Shown: positions 1-8,375, counted from the stretch's first letter. The stretch is DNA of 64,000 bases from Rubrivivax albus (GCF_004016515.1 NZ_SACT01000006.1:186001-250000), one strand, 5' to 3'. Translations and numbers: made by a program. The notes: a model not told the origin generated them from the sequence alone.

Positions 1-1
1 C

Positions 2-115
2 GCCGCGCCGATCCCGGAGCCCGGGCGCTGGGCGCTGATGGCCCTGGGCCTGGGCGTGCTGTTGAACGCCAGGCGTCGCCAGCGGGCACACCAGGCGGCA
101 TCGGCTTCGGCGTGA
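2..115 (+). CDS. PEP-CTERM sorting-domain protein, C-terminal end only
   Basis: Partial gene: the reading frame is open at the left edge and ends with TGA at 113-115, leaving 37 residues. The visible part is a canonical PEP-CTERM tail: Pro-Glu-Pro (IPEPGRW), a hydrophobic stretch (ALMALGLGVLLN) and an arginine cluster (ARRRQR), followed by a short polar end. In this family the tail targets a secreted protein to the exosortase/EpsH system, which removes the tail during export to the cell surface. Nothing can be said about the body of the protein. A second PEP-CTERM gene lies at 38637-39389, so an exosortase is expected elsewhere in the genome. Confidence 0.75.
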   Translation, partial: AAPIPEPGRWALMALGLGVLLNARRRQRAHQAASASA

Positions 116-134
116 ACAAGGCGCATGCCGCGGT

Positions 135-971
135 TCAGCCGGCCGGCACCGGATTGAGCACGAAGTCGAACTCGACGAGGTAGCTGCCGTCGGGCTGTGG
201 CCGCCAGTCGGCGATCAGCGACTGGCGCACGCCGAAGACGGCGTCGCTGTCCAGGTAGGGGTCGTCGCGGCGGAAGACGTGGGTGGTCAGCGTCTCATAG
301 CCCGGCGCCTCGATCAGGAAGTGCAGGTGCGCCGGGCGCCAGGGGTGGCGGCCGAGGGCCTGCAGCAGCCGGCCCACCGGGCCGTCGTGCGGGATCGCGT
401 AGGGCATGGCCAGGATGGAGCGGAAGTGGAAGCGGCCTTCGCCATCGGCCGTGAAGATGCCGCGGGCCTGCGCGTGGTCCAGCCCCGGGTGCTGCACGTC
501 GTAGAGGCCATCGGCGTCGGACTGCCAGACGTCCAACTGCGCCCCAGGCACCGGCTCGCCGCCCACGCCGCGCACGGTGCCCCGCACCAGACACGGCACG
601 CCCCGCGCCCCGTTGGCGATGTCGGCGCCGAGCGGGTACCGCGGGGCGCCGTCGACGTGGAAGGGGCCGAATACCGTGGCCTCCGTGCAGCCCGCGGGCT
701 TGCGGTGGTTCAGTGCCACCGTCAGCATCGACAGGCCCAGCACGTCCGACAGCAGGATGAATTCCTGCCGCTGGTCGCTGGTGATGTGGCCGCACTCCGT
801 GAGGAAGGCGATGGCCTGTTCCCACTCCGCCTCGGTCAGCGACACCTCGCGCGCGAAGTCGTGCAGGTGGTGGACCAGGCTGTCCATGATCTGCCGCAGC
901 CGGGCATCGGGCGCCTGCGCGTGGCGCGCCAGCACGGCGGTGGTGAGGGTGTCGGCGTCCAGGTTTCGCAT
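135..971 (-). CDS. Intradiol ring-cleavage dioxygenase, hydroxyquinol 1,2-dioxygenase type
   Basis: 278 residues, the usual size for catechol/hydroxyquinol 1,2-dioxygenases. Residues 1-100 form the helical dimerisation region (LSMLTVALNHRK, then TEATVFGPFHV). The rest is the catalytic beta-sandwich. The four expected non-haem Fe(III) ligands are visible: Tyr in DGLYDVQ, Tyr in AMPYAIPHDG, and two His in HPWRPAHLHF. The enzyme would cleave 1,2,4-trihydroxybenzene between its two vicinal hydroxyls to maleylacetate in the cytoplasm. The subgroup call rests on overall resemblance and on the adjoining phenol-type monooxygenase 33 bp upstream in the same direction. Catechol or chlorocatechol as substrate cannot be excluded. 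No maleylacetate reductase is present in the window. Confidence 0.85.
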   Translation of the reverse strand: MRNLDADTLTTAVLARHAQAPDARLRQIMDSLVHHLHDFAREVSLTEAEWEQAIAFLTECGHITSDQRQEFILLSDVLGLSMLTVALNHRKPAGCTEATVFGPFHVDGAPRYPLGADIANGARGVPCLVRGTVRGVGGEPVPGAQLDVWQSDADGLYDVQHPGLDHAQARGIFTADGEGRFHFRSILAMPYAIPHDGPVGRLLQALGRHPWRPAHLHFLIEAPGYETLTTHVFRRDDPYLDSDAVFGVRQSLIADWRPQPDGSYLVEFDFVLNPVPAG

Positions 972-1004
972 CGTCGTCTCCGTGTGCGGCCCGAAGCGGC
1001 CGGT

Positions 1005-2717
1005 TCAGGGGGCGGTGTGGCCGTCGCCGGTGACCCGCGCCAGCACGGCGCCGGCATCGTCGCACGCGGTGCCGCGCCAGGCGACGACCTGGTCCGGCCG
1101 GATCAGGGCCAGTGGGGCTTCGTACAGCGCCGCCAGCGACGGTGCGGCATGCCGCACCACGCGCAGGTCGAGGCTGCGCTGCCGTGCGGCGTCTTCGAAA
1201 GCCGACGTCTGCGCCGCATCCGGCGCGTCGGGGCCCAGCGCCAGCAGCGTCCACTCGGCGTGGAAGCTGTCGTACAGCGAGCGCCCGTCGTCCAGCCACG
1301 CATGCGGTGGCCGGCCGCCGGGGCTGGCGGTGGGCGTGTAGGTGTTCGGCTCGTCGGGCGGCAGCACGGCGCCGTCGTGCACGATGACGGGCGAGGTGTC
1401 GTAGCGCCCACCGAAGGTGACGCCGGGGATGTTGAACTCCAGCCGGGCGTGGCGGTCCAGGTGCTCTGACGCGAGGGCGCGTGCCTGAACGCCGCGTTCG
1501 CTGTCCTCGTCCAGCTCGGGTTGGGCCACGAACAGGCCCACGGAGTCGGCGAAGTGCCGCGCGTGGCGCGTGTTGCGCTCGGCCAGCGGCAGGCGTTCGG
1601 CCTCGTAGCTGTCCAGCAGCGCCGGCCCGGCCGCGCCGCGCACGGCAGCGGCCAGCTTCCAGGCCAGGTTCACCGCGTCCTCCACCGCCGTGTTGTAGCC
1701 CAGCCCGCCGGTGGGCGTGAACAGGTGGGCGGCATCCCCCGCGAGGAACACCCGACCCTGCCGGAAGCGCTGCGCCACCAGCGCGTGGCCCGCCAGCCAG
1801 GTGCCCATCGACAGGATCTCGATGGGCACCTCGGCGCCCACCGCCTCGGCGAACACACGGCGCGCGTCGGCCTCCGCCCAGTTGTCGGCGTCCTCGCCCG
1901 GCCGCAGCGCGGCATGGAAGGCGTACTCCGAGACACCGTCCACCGACGCCATGAAGGCCCGCCGCGTGGCATTGACCGCCACGACCATCCACGCCGGGGG
2001 ATGGCGCATGACCGATCCGAAGGCGTGCGCGCGCAGGTACACGGCAAACATCTTGCCGCCCATGAACTCGCGCTGGATGCCCGTCTCGCCGCCCCAGGTG
2101 ATGCCCAACTGCCGCCGTACCCCGCTGCGTGCGCCGTCGGCGCCCACCAGGAAGGCAGCGCGCACGTGCTGCGCCGGCCCGCCGGCGGTGGGCCGGATCG
2201 TGGCCTGCACCGCCGCGCCGGTGTCGTCGAACGACTCCAGCGTCCAGCCGTAGCGCACGTCGACCGAGGCCTGCCGCTGCGCGTGGCGGCGCAGTACCGG
2301 CTCGACGAACTTCTGCGACACGCGGTGCGGCAGTTCGGCCGCGCTCCAGGACCCGGTCATCGACTTGATCCGGACCACCGCCTCCGCCGCCGTGGGCAGG
2401 CGGATGCGGGCCAGTTCGTGCCGGGCGTAGTGGGTGAAGTAGGCGATGTCGGTGGGATGGTCCGGCGGCAGGCCCAGCGCACGCACCTCGTGCGCGAAAC
2501 CCAGGCGGCGGAAGTGCTCCATCGTGCGCGCCTGCGTGGCGTTGGCCTGCGGGTTGAAGGCCGTGTCCGGCTTGGCGTCGACCAGCAGGCAACGGATGCC
2601 GCGCCGGCCGAGCTCGATGGCCAGCATCAGGCCGCAGGGTCCGCCGCCCACGATCAGGACGTCCGTCTCCGCGGCGGGCGGAAGCGCGCCGGATACGGGG
2701 GCACCTGGGTCGGGCAT
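1005..2717 (-). CDS. FAD-dependent aromatic monooxygenase (PheA/TfdB/MhpA-like)
   Basis: 570 residues. The N-terminal Rossmann motif VGGGPCGLMLAIELGRRG (about residues 22-40) binds the FAD ADP moiety. The second FAD motif GDAAHLFTPTGGLGYNTAVEDA sits in mid-protein, followed by the family's C-terminal thioredoxin-like domain. The family uses NAD(P)H and O2 to add a hydroxyl ortho to a phenolic hydroxyl. Placed just ahead of an intradiol dioxygenase, it probably makes the trihydroxylated ring that the latter cleaves, for example from resorcinol or another dihydroxybenzene. This substrate is inferred from context. The gene diverges from marR, and the 75-bp space between them holds a perfect palindrome, so MarR control is likely. 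Confidence 0.82.
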   Translation of the reverse strand: MPDPGAPVSGALPPAAETDVLIVGGGPCGLMLAIELGRRGIRCLLVDAKPDTAFNPQANATQARTMEHFRRLGFAHEVRALGLPPDHPTDIAYFTHYARHELARIRLPTAAEAVVRIKSMTGSWSAAELPHRVSQKFVEPVLRRHAQRQASVDVRYGWTLESFDDTGAAVQATIRPTAGGPAQHVRAAFLVGADGARSGVRRQLGITWGGETGIQREFMGGKMFAVYLRAHAFGSVMRHPPAWMVVAVNATRRAFMASVDGVSEYAFHAALRPGEDADNWAEADARRVFAEAVGAEVPIEILSMGTWLAGHALVAQRFRQGRVFLAGDAAHLFTPTGGLGYNTAVEDAVNLAWKLAAAVRGAAGPALLDSYEAERLPLAERNTRHARHFADSVGLFVAQPELDEDSERGVQARALASEHLDRHARLEFNIPGVTFGGRYDTSPVIVHDGAVLPPDEPNTYTPTASPGGRPPHAWLDDGRSLYDSFHAEWTLLALGPDAPDAAQTSAFEDAARQRSLDLRVVRHAAPSLAALYEAPLALIRPDQVVAWRGTACDDAGAVLARVTGDGHTAP

Positions 2718-2746
2718 CGCTGGACTGTGCCGCAGATCGCGGGATA

Positions 2747-2761
2747 CTTAGGTTACCTAAG
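2747..2761. promoter_or_regulatory. Perfect palindrome, candidate MarR operator
   Basis: CTTAGGT-T-ACCTAAG: 7-bp arms with a single-base centre, in the 75-bp divergent space between the monooxygenase start (2717) and marR start (2792), about 30 bp from each. Size and symmetry fit a MarR-family operator, and it is AT-richer than its surroundings. Binding is inferred from position. Confidence 0.65.
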
Positions 2762-2791
2762 CATAGCCGGCCCTCCGTTGCCCAGGCCGCC

Positions 2792-3253
2792 GTGGATAAC
2801 CCGAACGATCCTGCCCGCTACGCCTGGCGCCGTGCCAACGCGGGCCGCGTGCTCAGCCGTGCGCTGCACCGCTTCGAGGCGCGCGTGCTGGACCTGATGC
2901 GCGAGGCCGGGCATGCCGAGCTCCGGCGGTCGCAGGTGAACCTGACGCGCCACCTGGACACCGACGGCACCCGCATCACCGAACTGGCCCGCCGCGCCGC
3001 GATGACCAACGCCGCGATGACGGAACTGATCGACCAGTGCACCGCCTGCGGCCTGGTGGAGCGCCTGGCAGATCCTCGCGATCGACGGGCTCGGATCGTG
3101 CGTTTCACCCCGGCCGGCCTGGCCTGGCTGGACGCCTTCGGCGTGGCGGTGGCGCAGGCGCAGCAGGAAATGGCCGACGAGGTGGGGCCGGAGGCACTGC
3201 GCCGGATGCTACGGGCGCTTGGGCGCTATGCGGGTGGGGATGAGGGGGCGTGA
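2792..3253 (+). CDS. MarR-family transcriptional regulator
   Basis: 153 residues with a GTG start; no ATG precedes the winged-helix domain. The middle shows the MarR signature: TRITELARRAAMTNAAMTEL (recognition helix) and CGLVERLADPRDRRARIVRFT, the wing with its characteristic D-P-R-D-R-R-A. Long helices at both ends build the dimer. Such proteins usually repress a divergent catabolic operon and release DNA when an aromatic ligand binds. The neighbour here is the phenol-type monooxygenase/ring-cleavage pair, with a perfect palindrome between the two starts. Ligand unknown. Confidence 0.88.
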   Translation: MDNPNDPARYAWRRANAGRVLSRALHRFEARVLDLMREAGHAELRRSQVNLTRHLDTDGTRITELARRAAMTNAAMTELIDQCTACGLVERLADPRDRRARIVRFTPAGLAWLDAFGVAVAQAQQEMADEVGPEALRRMLRALGRYAGGDEGA

Positions 3254-3659
3254 CTGCGCCGACCGGTTGACGGCTGGATCCGCGATGGGCTGGGTGTCTG
3301 CGGTGCAGGGTTTCCGGTCGCCCGACGAAGACAGCCGGGCTCACGCTGACCGCCGCATCGCGACCCATGAGGTGGCTGGCCTCACGCCGAGCGGCCGTCG
3401 TCGAGCGCTGCGCACCCCTGAGGCTGTCCATCCGAAGGCGCGGTGCCAGCGGCCCATCCGATTTGTCGTGCCTCACCGCCCAAGGCGGCAGGCACCATAA
3501 CGACAGCCTGCCGCGGTTCACGGATGACGCTTCCACCGCCCCGACCGTCTATCACCTTCGCTTTCGCGCAGCAAGCAATGCCCACTGCCCGTGACTCGGC
3601 CATGCCGTTGACTGAAGCGGGGAGCCTCCACATCGTAGCGATCCCTCCATGCCGCGACC
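3254..3659. other. Non-coding gap after marR
   Basis: About 400 bp with no reading frame that resembles a protein. Short open frames on both strands have arginine- and proline-rich compositions typical of chance frames in high-GC DNA. I see no RNA gene and no convincing terminator. Confidence 0.5.
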
Positions 3660-4307
3660 GTGCCACCCATGACCGTCACACAGTTGATCGACCAGGTCCG
3701 CCGCCAGGTGCCTGACGGTGCAGCGTTGGGGACGCGCTTCAAGGCCAGTGCGATCGTCCGCTGGTCTGGCCGTGCGCACGAGGTCGCCGTCGCGGCACGC
3801 ATGGATGCGCACGGCCTACGGCGCGAGCAGTTCTGGTGCGATGGCGTTCGCGTGGAGCACGCCGTGCTGCTTCGACTGACCTGTCCGGAAGGCGAGTGCC
3901 CGCACGTCCTCCAGGTGCGCGCCCAATGGGAGGCGTTCAGGCGCAAGGGGAAGGCGACCGCCGCACGGACGCCACCGACACCTCGCCCCCTGATCTCGGA
4001 AGCCACCATCTGCGTCGGCGGACAGCACTTTGTCGTAAGGCCGGCGCGCTTCCCCTGCTTCACGCCGTGCCCGAACGGTGCGCATCCCGCGATGACCCTC
4101 GAGAAGGCCGGCTTCGATCTCTTCGACGCCGACGGATGCGTCGGTGGCGGCATCGCGGAGTCCAGTGGCTACCGACGCCCGAGGCTGCCTGACACCGGCG
4201 CCGTCGAAGCCTACGTGCTCGGCCGCCACCTCGAGGCCCTGGCCGTGGTGAACCAGGCTCGGGACTCGTCGCGCGCCAGACCGGGTCCGACACCGGGACA
4301 GGCCTGA
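3660..4307 (+). CDS. Hypothetical protein, no family recognised
   Basis: 215 residues from a GTG start; an ATG three codons in (3669, MTVTQLIDQV) is an equally good start. The sequence looks like a genuine soluble globular protein: mixed helices and strands, no signal peptide and no membrane segment. There are two small cysteine groupings, TCPEGECPH near the middle and FPCFTPCPNGAH later, and a glycine-rich DADGCVGGG. The first grouping could be a metal site, but this is only a guess. It runs convergently with the RNA polymerase alpha paralogue and ends 28 bp from it. A short inverted repeat (AGGCCC/GGGCCT) lies between the two stops. No function assigned. Confidence 0.55.
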   Translation: MPPMTVTQLIDQVRRQVPDGAALGTRFKASAIVRWSGRAHEVAVAARMDAHGLRREQFWCDGVRVEHAVLLRLTCPEGECPHVLQVRAQWEAFRRKGKATAARTPPTPRPLISEATICVGGQHFVVRPARFPCFTPCPNGAHPAMTLEKAGFDLFDADGCVGGGIAESSGYRRPRLPDTGAVEAYVLGRHLEALAVVNQARDSSRARPGPTPGQA

Positions 4308-4335
4308 GTCGTGGCGCCTCCGAGGCCCGGGGCCT

Positions 4336-5349
4336 TTAGTGCGCCAGGCGTCCGGTGGGCGGCCATCCACTGACCCGGGTTCCCAGCAGCAGGCCGTGGC
4401 TGGCCAGGGCCGCCTTGATCTCGTTGAGGCACTTGCGGCCGAGGTTGGGAGTCCTCAGCAGTTCGATTTCGGTGCGCTGGATGAGATCGCCGACCCGATG
4501 GATGTGCTCCGCCCTCAGGCAGTTGGACGCACGGACACTCAGCCCGAGCTCGTCGATGCCGCGGAGCAACCCGTCAAGCTGGTGTGTGGGGGCGCGTCCA
4601 GCGCCGTCATCGCCCGCCGCAGCCGCTGGCGTGCACGCACCCGGATCCATGAACGGATCGAGTTGGTGCCGAAGAACCCTCGCGGCCTGCTGGAGGGCCT
4701 CGAACGGGGTCAAGGCGCCTGTCGTCTCGATCTCCAGGACGAGACGGTCCAGGCCCGCCTGTGCCCCGACGCGTACCGGCTCGACGTGGTAGGTGACCCG
4801 GCGCACCGGAGAGAACGAGGCATCCAGCCGGATGACGGAGCCTGGCAACGCCGGGCCTGTGCGGCCGGGCGTGGACACCGCGCGATAGCCGCGTCCCGAC
4901 TCGACCGTGATCGTCATGTCCAGCGCAGCGCCCGCGGACAGCTCGGCGATCACCAGGGTCGGGTTGACCACCGTCACACCCGACGGGGCGAGCAAGTCGC
5001 CCGCGCGCAGGCGTGCCGGGCCCTTGGCGTGCAATGACAGCACGCCCTCCTGACGACCGTCCATCCGAACGACCACGCCCTTGAGGCCGAGCACCAGACG
5101 CGCCACATCCTCGCCAAGACCACTCGGCGTGGTCATCTCGTGAGCCGTCCGGGCGATGGTCACCTGGGTGGGCGCACAGCCTGGCAGCGACGACAGCAGG
5201 ACCCGCCGCAGGGCGGCCCCCAAGGTGGCCCCTTGGCCACCGTCGAGTGGCGCGAGCGCGATTCGGGTGCAGTGGGCACCGAGTTCCGCCACCTGCGCGA
5301 CCGTGGGCGCTGGCAGTAGCGGGAGAACATTCAAGGCATTGGCGATCAT
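4336..5349 (-). CDS. RNA polymerase alpha-subunit paralogue (second RpoA)
   Basis: 337 residues, close to the roughly 330 of normal betaproteobacterial RpoA and alignable along its whole length. The N-terminal domain keeps [20 protein letters not shown] (normally TLGNALRR), the assembly/dimerisation core, then LKGVVVRM and [13 protein letters not shown]. After a diverged linker of about 30 residues, the C-terminal domain reads [12 protein letters not shown] and [12 protein letters not shown]. The DNA-contact Arg (R273 here, R265 in E. coli), Asn and Cys are kept; Lys271 is Arg and Ser299 is Cys. The start at 5349 is chosen over an upstream frame extension because GGAGG lies six bases before that ATG and the length then fits. 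The gene stands alone, without rpsD or rplQ, so it is a paralogue of the usual rpoA. It may form an alternative or heterodimeric alpha, as Francisella does with two alphas. Confidence 0.9.
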   Translation of the reverse strand: MIANALNVLPLLPAPTVAQVAELGAHCTRIALAPLDGGQGATLGAALRRVLLSSLPGCAPTQVTIARTAHEMTTPSGLGEDVARLVLGLKGVVVRMDGRQEGVLSLHAKGPARLRAGDLLAPSGVTVVNPTLVIAELSAGAALDMTITVESGRGYRAVSTPGRTGPALPGSVIRLDASFSPVRRVTYHVEPVRVGAQAGLDRLVLEIETTGALTPFEALQQAARVLRHQLDPFMDPGACTPAAAAGDDGAGRAPTHQLDGLLRGIDELGLSVRASNCLRAEHIHRVGDLIQRTEIELLRTPNLGRKCLNEIKAALASHGLLLGTRVSGWPPTGRLAH

Positions 5350-5373
5350 GCGGACCTCCGAGGTTCGACCGAA

Positions 5374-5439
5374 CAAGCGACGATCGCACCGCCCTGTGCC
5401 GGACAGTTCCGGAACAGGCACGGTGCGATCGACCGCTTG
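5374..5439 (-). promoter_or_regulatory. Long near-perfect hairpin in the leader of the alpha paralogue
   Basis: An inverted repeat ending 24 bases before the ATG at 5349. On the minus strand three stems nest: CAAGCG/CGCTTG, CGATCGCACCG/CGGTGCGATCG (11 bp perfect) and CCTGTTCCGGA/TCCGGCACAGG (10 of 11), closed by ACTG. Single- to two-base bulges separate the stems. No U-tract follows, so it is not a typical intrinsic terminator. It may be an RNA structure in the 5' leader or a dyad bound by a protein. Confidence 0.6.
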
Positions 5440-5603
5440 CACGATCGCCCGGTGCCCGGAGTGGCGTCAATGGCCAGCGTCGTGGGCACGCAACTGGAGG
5501 CCTTGACATCTGGTTGCGAAGTGCCCGGCCTCATCTGGTGCGGACGTTCGCTTCAAGTACACGGACGATTGAGTTCAGACCGAAGCCGAAGGCCCCGTCG
5601 ACA

Positions 5604-6134
5604 TCATCGCCCACGCGATGCACCCGCCCCCAGCACCCCCGCCTCCACCCCCGTGAGCCACAGGCGCACATCGAATTCGAGCTGATGGTAGTCCGGCTCC
5701 ATGTGCGTGCACAGTGCGTAGAACGCCTTGTCGTGCCATCGCTCCTTCAGATGCGCCAGCTCGTGCACGGCGATCATCCGCAGGAACGCGGCGGGCGCCT
5801 GGCGGAAGAGGCTTGCGATGCGGATCTCGCGCTTGGCCTTGAGATTGGCACCCTGCTGCCGCGAGACGGCCGTGTGGGTGCCCAGGGCCTGGTGTGTCAG
5901 GTGCAGCCGGCTGTCGTAGAGCACCTTGGCCAGCGGCCCGGCGCTGCGCATGTGGCGGCTCTTGAGCCCACTCACGTAGTCGTAAAGCGCGCCATCGCTG
6001 GCGATGTCGTGGCGCTCGGGATAACGCCGTTCCAGGCTGCTGCCCAGCCGACCGTCGGCGATGAGGGCCCGCACCTGCGCCCGCAGCTCGAGCGGGTAGG
6101 CCGCCAGGTACTTCGTTGTCGGATCAGCGTTCAT
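5604..6134 (-). CDS. YgjP-like zinc metallopeptidase-domain protein (DUF45)
   Basis: 176 residues. The C-terminal half carries the zinc signature [16 protein letters not shown]: His124, Glu125 and His128 of the HExxH motif and His134 six residues later, followed by the aromatic/hydrophobic tail region typical of the YgjP/DUF45 metallopeptidase-like family. The N-terminal half is less conserved and helical. There is no signal peptide, so it is probably cytosolic. Members are annotated as putative peptidases and E. coli YgjP has been linked to nucleotide pyrophosphatase activity; the substrate here is unknown. The start at 6134 is supported by an ATGA overlap with the stop of the DUF2132 gene upstream. 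Confidence 0.78.
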   Translation of the reverse strand: MNADPTTKYLAAYPLELRAQVRALIADGRLGSSLERRYPERHDIASDGALYDYVSGLKSRHMRSAGPLAKVLYDSRLHLTHQALGTHTAVSRQQGANLKAKREIRIASLFRQAPAAFLRMIAVHELAHLKERWHDKAFYALCTHMEPDYHQLEFDVRLWLTGVEAGVLGAGASRGR

Positions 6135-6523
6135 CCCGGGGCACGGGGCGCGCCGGCGCGCCGCAGGTCGCGCAGCATGAACAGGTACAGGCTCTCCAGC
6201 TTCTCCCGTGCCCACGGCGTCTTGCGCAGCACTTTCAGGCTGGACGCGATGCTCGGTTCGCTGCTGAAGCAACGCAGGGCAACGCGCTGCGCGAGTCCAT
6301 CCCAGCCGTAGTGCGCCACCAGCTCGGTCAGGATGGCCTCGAGCGTCTTTCCGTGCAACGGGTTGCGGGGCTGGGCGGGCGGTGGCGTCAACATCACGGC
6401 GGATTCTCGCGCGGCGCGCGACCGCTGGCGCTTTTGCTGACGTCCTTCAGCGCCACGGCGGTCGCCGATCACCTCGAGCGTCACGCGCTTCGCCAGGTTC
6501 CTGGGCTCATGGCTACGCTTCAT
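6131..6523 (-). CDS. VF530/DUF2132-family small protein
   Basis: 130 residues. The last 75 match the VF530 (DUF2132) family: [24 protein letters not shown], then [30 protein letters not shown]. Family members are about 75-80 residues, form a small helical fold and are described as DNA-binding. The 50 residues ahead of the domain are basic and low in order; an internal ATG at 6394 (MLTPPPAQ) would remove most of this extension and may be the true start. Its stop overlaps the start of the YgjP-like gene (ATGA), so the two are co-translated. Confidence 0.75.
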   Translation of the reverse strand: MKRSHEPRNLAKRVTLEVIGDRRGAEGRQQKRQRSRAARESAVMLTPPPAQPRNPLHGKTLEAILTELVAHYGWDGLAQRVALRCFSSEPSIASSLKVLRKTPWAREKLESLYLFMLRDLRRAGAPRAPG

Positions 6524-7064
6524 CGCCCCCGGTGATGAGGCCTGGGGCTGCTTGGCAGCGGTTGGAGCCTCTGGCGGTCAGCATGCGAACTCACGGTCAC
6601 GGCCACCAAGCTGACCTTCACTGCCACGACCAGGTCTGCCGTGAGCGTCGGCAAGACGCAGGACAGCAGGCGGCCGCGGCTTCACCTCAGCGGCCGTGGC
6701 CGTGAACAACCGGTCCCGCTTCCTGTGGCGGGCTCCAGTCGACCCTGACCTGAGATTCGCGGCCCTGAATTCGTCGCCGCAAAGCGGTCGTCGGCCCTGT
6801 TCGTGGGTCCCGAGAGAGGTCCCGCAGTGGCGGGCACACATCTGCAGGTGGCTCTTTGGGCGACTGCGGCTTGGCTCAAGGTTCTGACGGCGCGCGCACC
6901 GGGGCAGGTCGTGACGACGAGATGCCTGGCGTTGCCCGCGGCTGAAGTTCAGAACCGCGGGAACCCAAGCGTCGGCCGCACTGAAGCGCGAAGAGGTACG
7001 GATCCGTTGGAGGCTATGCGCCGACGCAGCCACCCCGATCGTCTGGCGATCAGGCACGCCACCT
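6524..7064. other. Non-coding gap
   Basis: About 540 bp between two minus-strand genes. Open frames here have Arg/Ser/Pro-rich shadow compositions and no recognisable domain. The text resembles the degenerate filler at 8.4-9.0 and 16.3-16.6 kb. I see no RNA gene, promoter or terminator that I would defend. Confidence 0.5.
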
Positions 7065-8375
7065 TCACCTCAAGCCGACGTCCACCCACTCCAGAGTGAA
7101 GTGTCCGCTGCCGTCGTTGCGGTAGACCAGGCCGGTGGCTTCAGCGCTGGTACCGCTGGCCAGGTTGTCGGGGAACAGGTCCAGGTCGCCATCGGCGTCG
7201 ATGTCCTGCACGCGCAGCCACGGGAACCAGTCGGTGCCGCCGAAACCGGGTTCTCCGGTGGGCTTGTCGACATGGGTCGCGGTGACGTCGCTGAACTGCC
7301 GGTTACCCGAGTTCAGCAGAACCTGCACCGTGCGGCCCATGTAGAAGCCCAGACCCGGGCCGTCGTCGCCGTCGCGGGTGCGGTTGAGTACCAGGTCGCG
7401 GTCGCCGTCGCCGTCGAGGTCTTCGGCGTCGAAGTCCAGCACCGCGCCGTAGGGTGCGGCGGCCGGGATCAACGTGCGACTGGCCACGCTGTAGGCCCCG
7501 GTCGAACTGCCCCAGTAGATGGCGGTGCGGTCGCCGTCTCGCTCATGCGCGCCCAGCAGCAGGTCGACGAAGCCGTCCTGGTCGACGTCGATCAGCTCGG
7601 CGCTGAACACCTTGCCCATGCTGCCGTCGAATCGGTTGGTGGCTTTGGTGAAGCCCGCGGCGCCGTCGTTCACGTAGAAGAACGGGTCGGAGCCACCGAC
7701 GAAGATGTCGATGTCGCCGTCGTGGTCGATGTCGGCAGCCGCGCCGCCATGATGGAAGCCCACGTCGGGCATGCGTGTCCAGCTGAATGTGCCGGGGGCA
7801 GTCTGTAGGATCAGCTTGGGCGCGGCGCCAGGGAACGGGGGAGCGTCGAAGCCGTGGTCGAAAACGAAGATGTCGGCGAGTCCGTCGCTGTTGAAGTCGG
7901 CTGTGATCGACTTGCGCGCATGCTCGGCCGGTGGCAGCGCGCCGCCAAAGGCCTGCGGCGTGGCGGTCTGCCACGCGAAGATGTCGGCTCCGGTGTTGAA
8001 GGTCAGGAAACTGCCGGTCTCGCCGATCAGCAGGTAGTCGCCGGTGGCCATGAAGACATCGGTGTCGCCGTCGCCGTCGGCATCCAGGTAGGCCACCGCG
8101 TCGCGCAGGCTGCCCACGCCCGCCGGCGGATGTGGCAGGAAGTAGTACGAGATGCGGATGTCGGGCGCAGCGTTCGTGTACGAGCTCCCGGCGTCGGCGT
8201 TCGCCTGCGGCGACAGGCCCAGGTCGACGAGTGCGGAGCCGCCGCCCGACACACCGCTGGACCCACCGCTGGACCCACCGCCGGAAGACGCTGTTTCGTT
8301 GCCGCCGCCGCCACAGGCAGCCAGGGCCAGCACGGTGGCCACGGCAGTGGCCTTCGTGAATCGCTCGATCCTCAT
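7065..8375 (-). CDS. FG-GAP/VCBS repeat lipoprotein
   Basis: 436 residues. The start at 8375 gives a clean lipoprotein signal: MRIERFTKATAVATVLALAACGGGG, with lipobox LAAC. A Ser/Gly linker follows. The body is a beta-propeller-like series of FG-GAP/VCBS repeats, each with a calcium-binding loop: DADGDGDTDVF, DFNSDGLADIF, DIDHDGDIDIF, DVDQDGFVDLL, DLDGDGDRDLV and DIDADGDLDLF. Such proteins are extracellular or outer-membrane anchored and are often adhesive or ligand-binding; no enzymatic residues are seen. It stands alone with gaps of over 500 bp on both sides. Longer upstream starts would bury the signal peptide and are rejected. Confidence 0.85.
   Translation of the reverse strand: MRIERFTKATAVATVLALAACGGGGNETASSGGGSSGGSSGVSGGGSALVDLGLSPQANADAGSSYTNAAPDIRISYYFLPHPPAGVGSLRDAVAYLDADGDGDTDVFMATGDYLLIGETGSFLTFNTGADIFAWQTATPQAFGGALPPAEHARKSITADFNSDGLADIFVFDHGFDAPPFPGAAPKLILQTAPGTFSWTRMPDVGFHHGGAAADIDHDGDIDIFVGGSDPFFYVNDGAAGFTKATNRFDGSMGKVFSAELIDVDQDGFVDLLLGAHERDGDRTAIYWGSSTGAYSVASRTLIPAAAPYGAVLDFDAEDLDGDGDRDLVLNRTRDGDDGPGLGFYMGRTVQVLLNSGNRQFSDVTATHVDKPTGEPGFGGTDWFPWLRVQDIDADGDLDLFPDNLASGTSAEATGLVYRNDGSGHFTLEWVDVGLR

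Noticed and set aside
279..2592. Long open frames opposite or out of register with the dioxygenase and monooxygenase genes
   Set aside because: Arg/Ala/Gly/His-rich shadow frames caused by high G+C; the real genes have clear catalytic motifs.
4319..4335. Short inverted repeat AGGCCC/GGGCCT between two convergent stops as a bidirectional terminator
   Set aside because: One-base loop leaves only a four- or five-pair stem, and there are just three T; too weak to call.
5350..5442. Longer start for the alpha paralogue at 5442
   Set aside because: It would translate through the long hairpin and add 31 residues absent from RpoA; the GGAGG-preceded ATG at 5349 fits length and family.
6578..7057. 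159-codon minus-strand frame in the gap
   Set aside because: Composition rich in Arg and Ser, no domain, no ribosome site and no coupling to neighbours.
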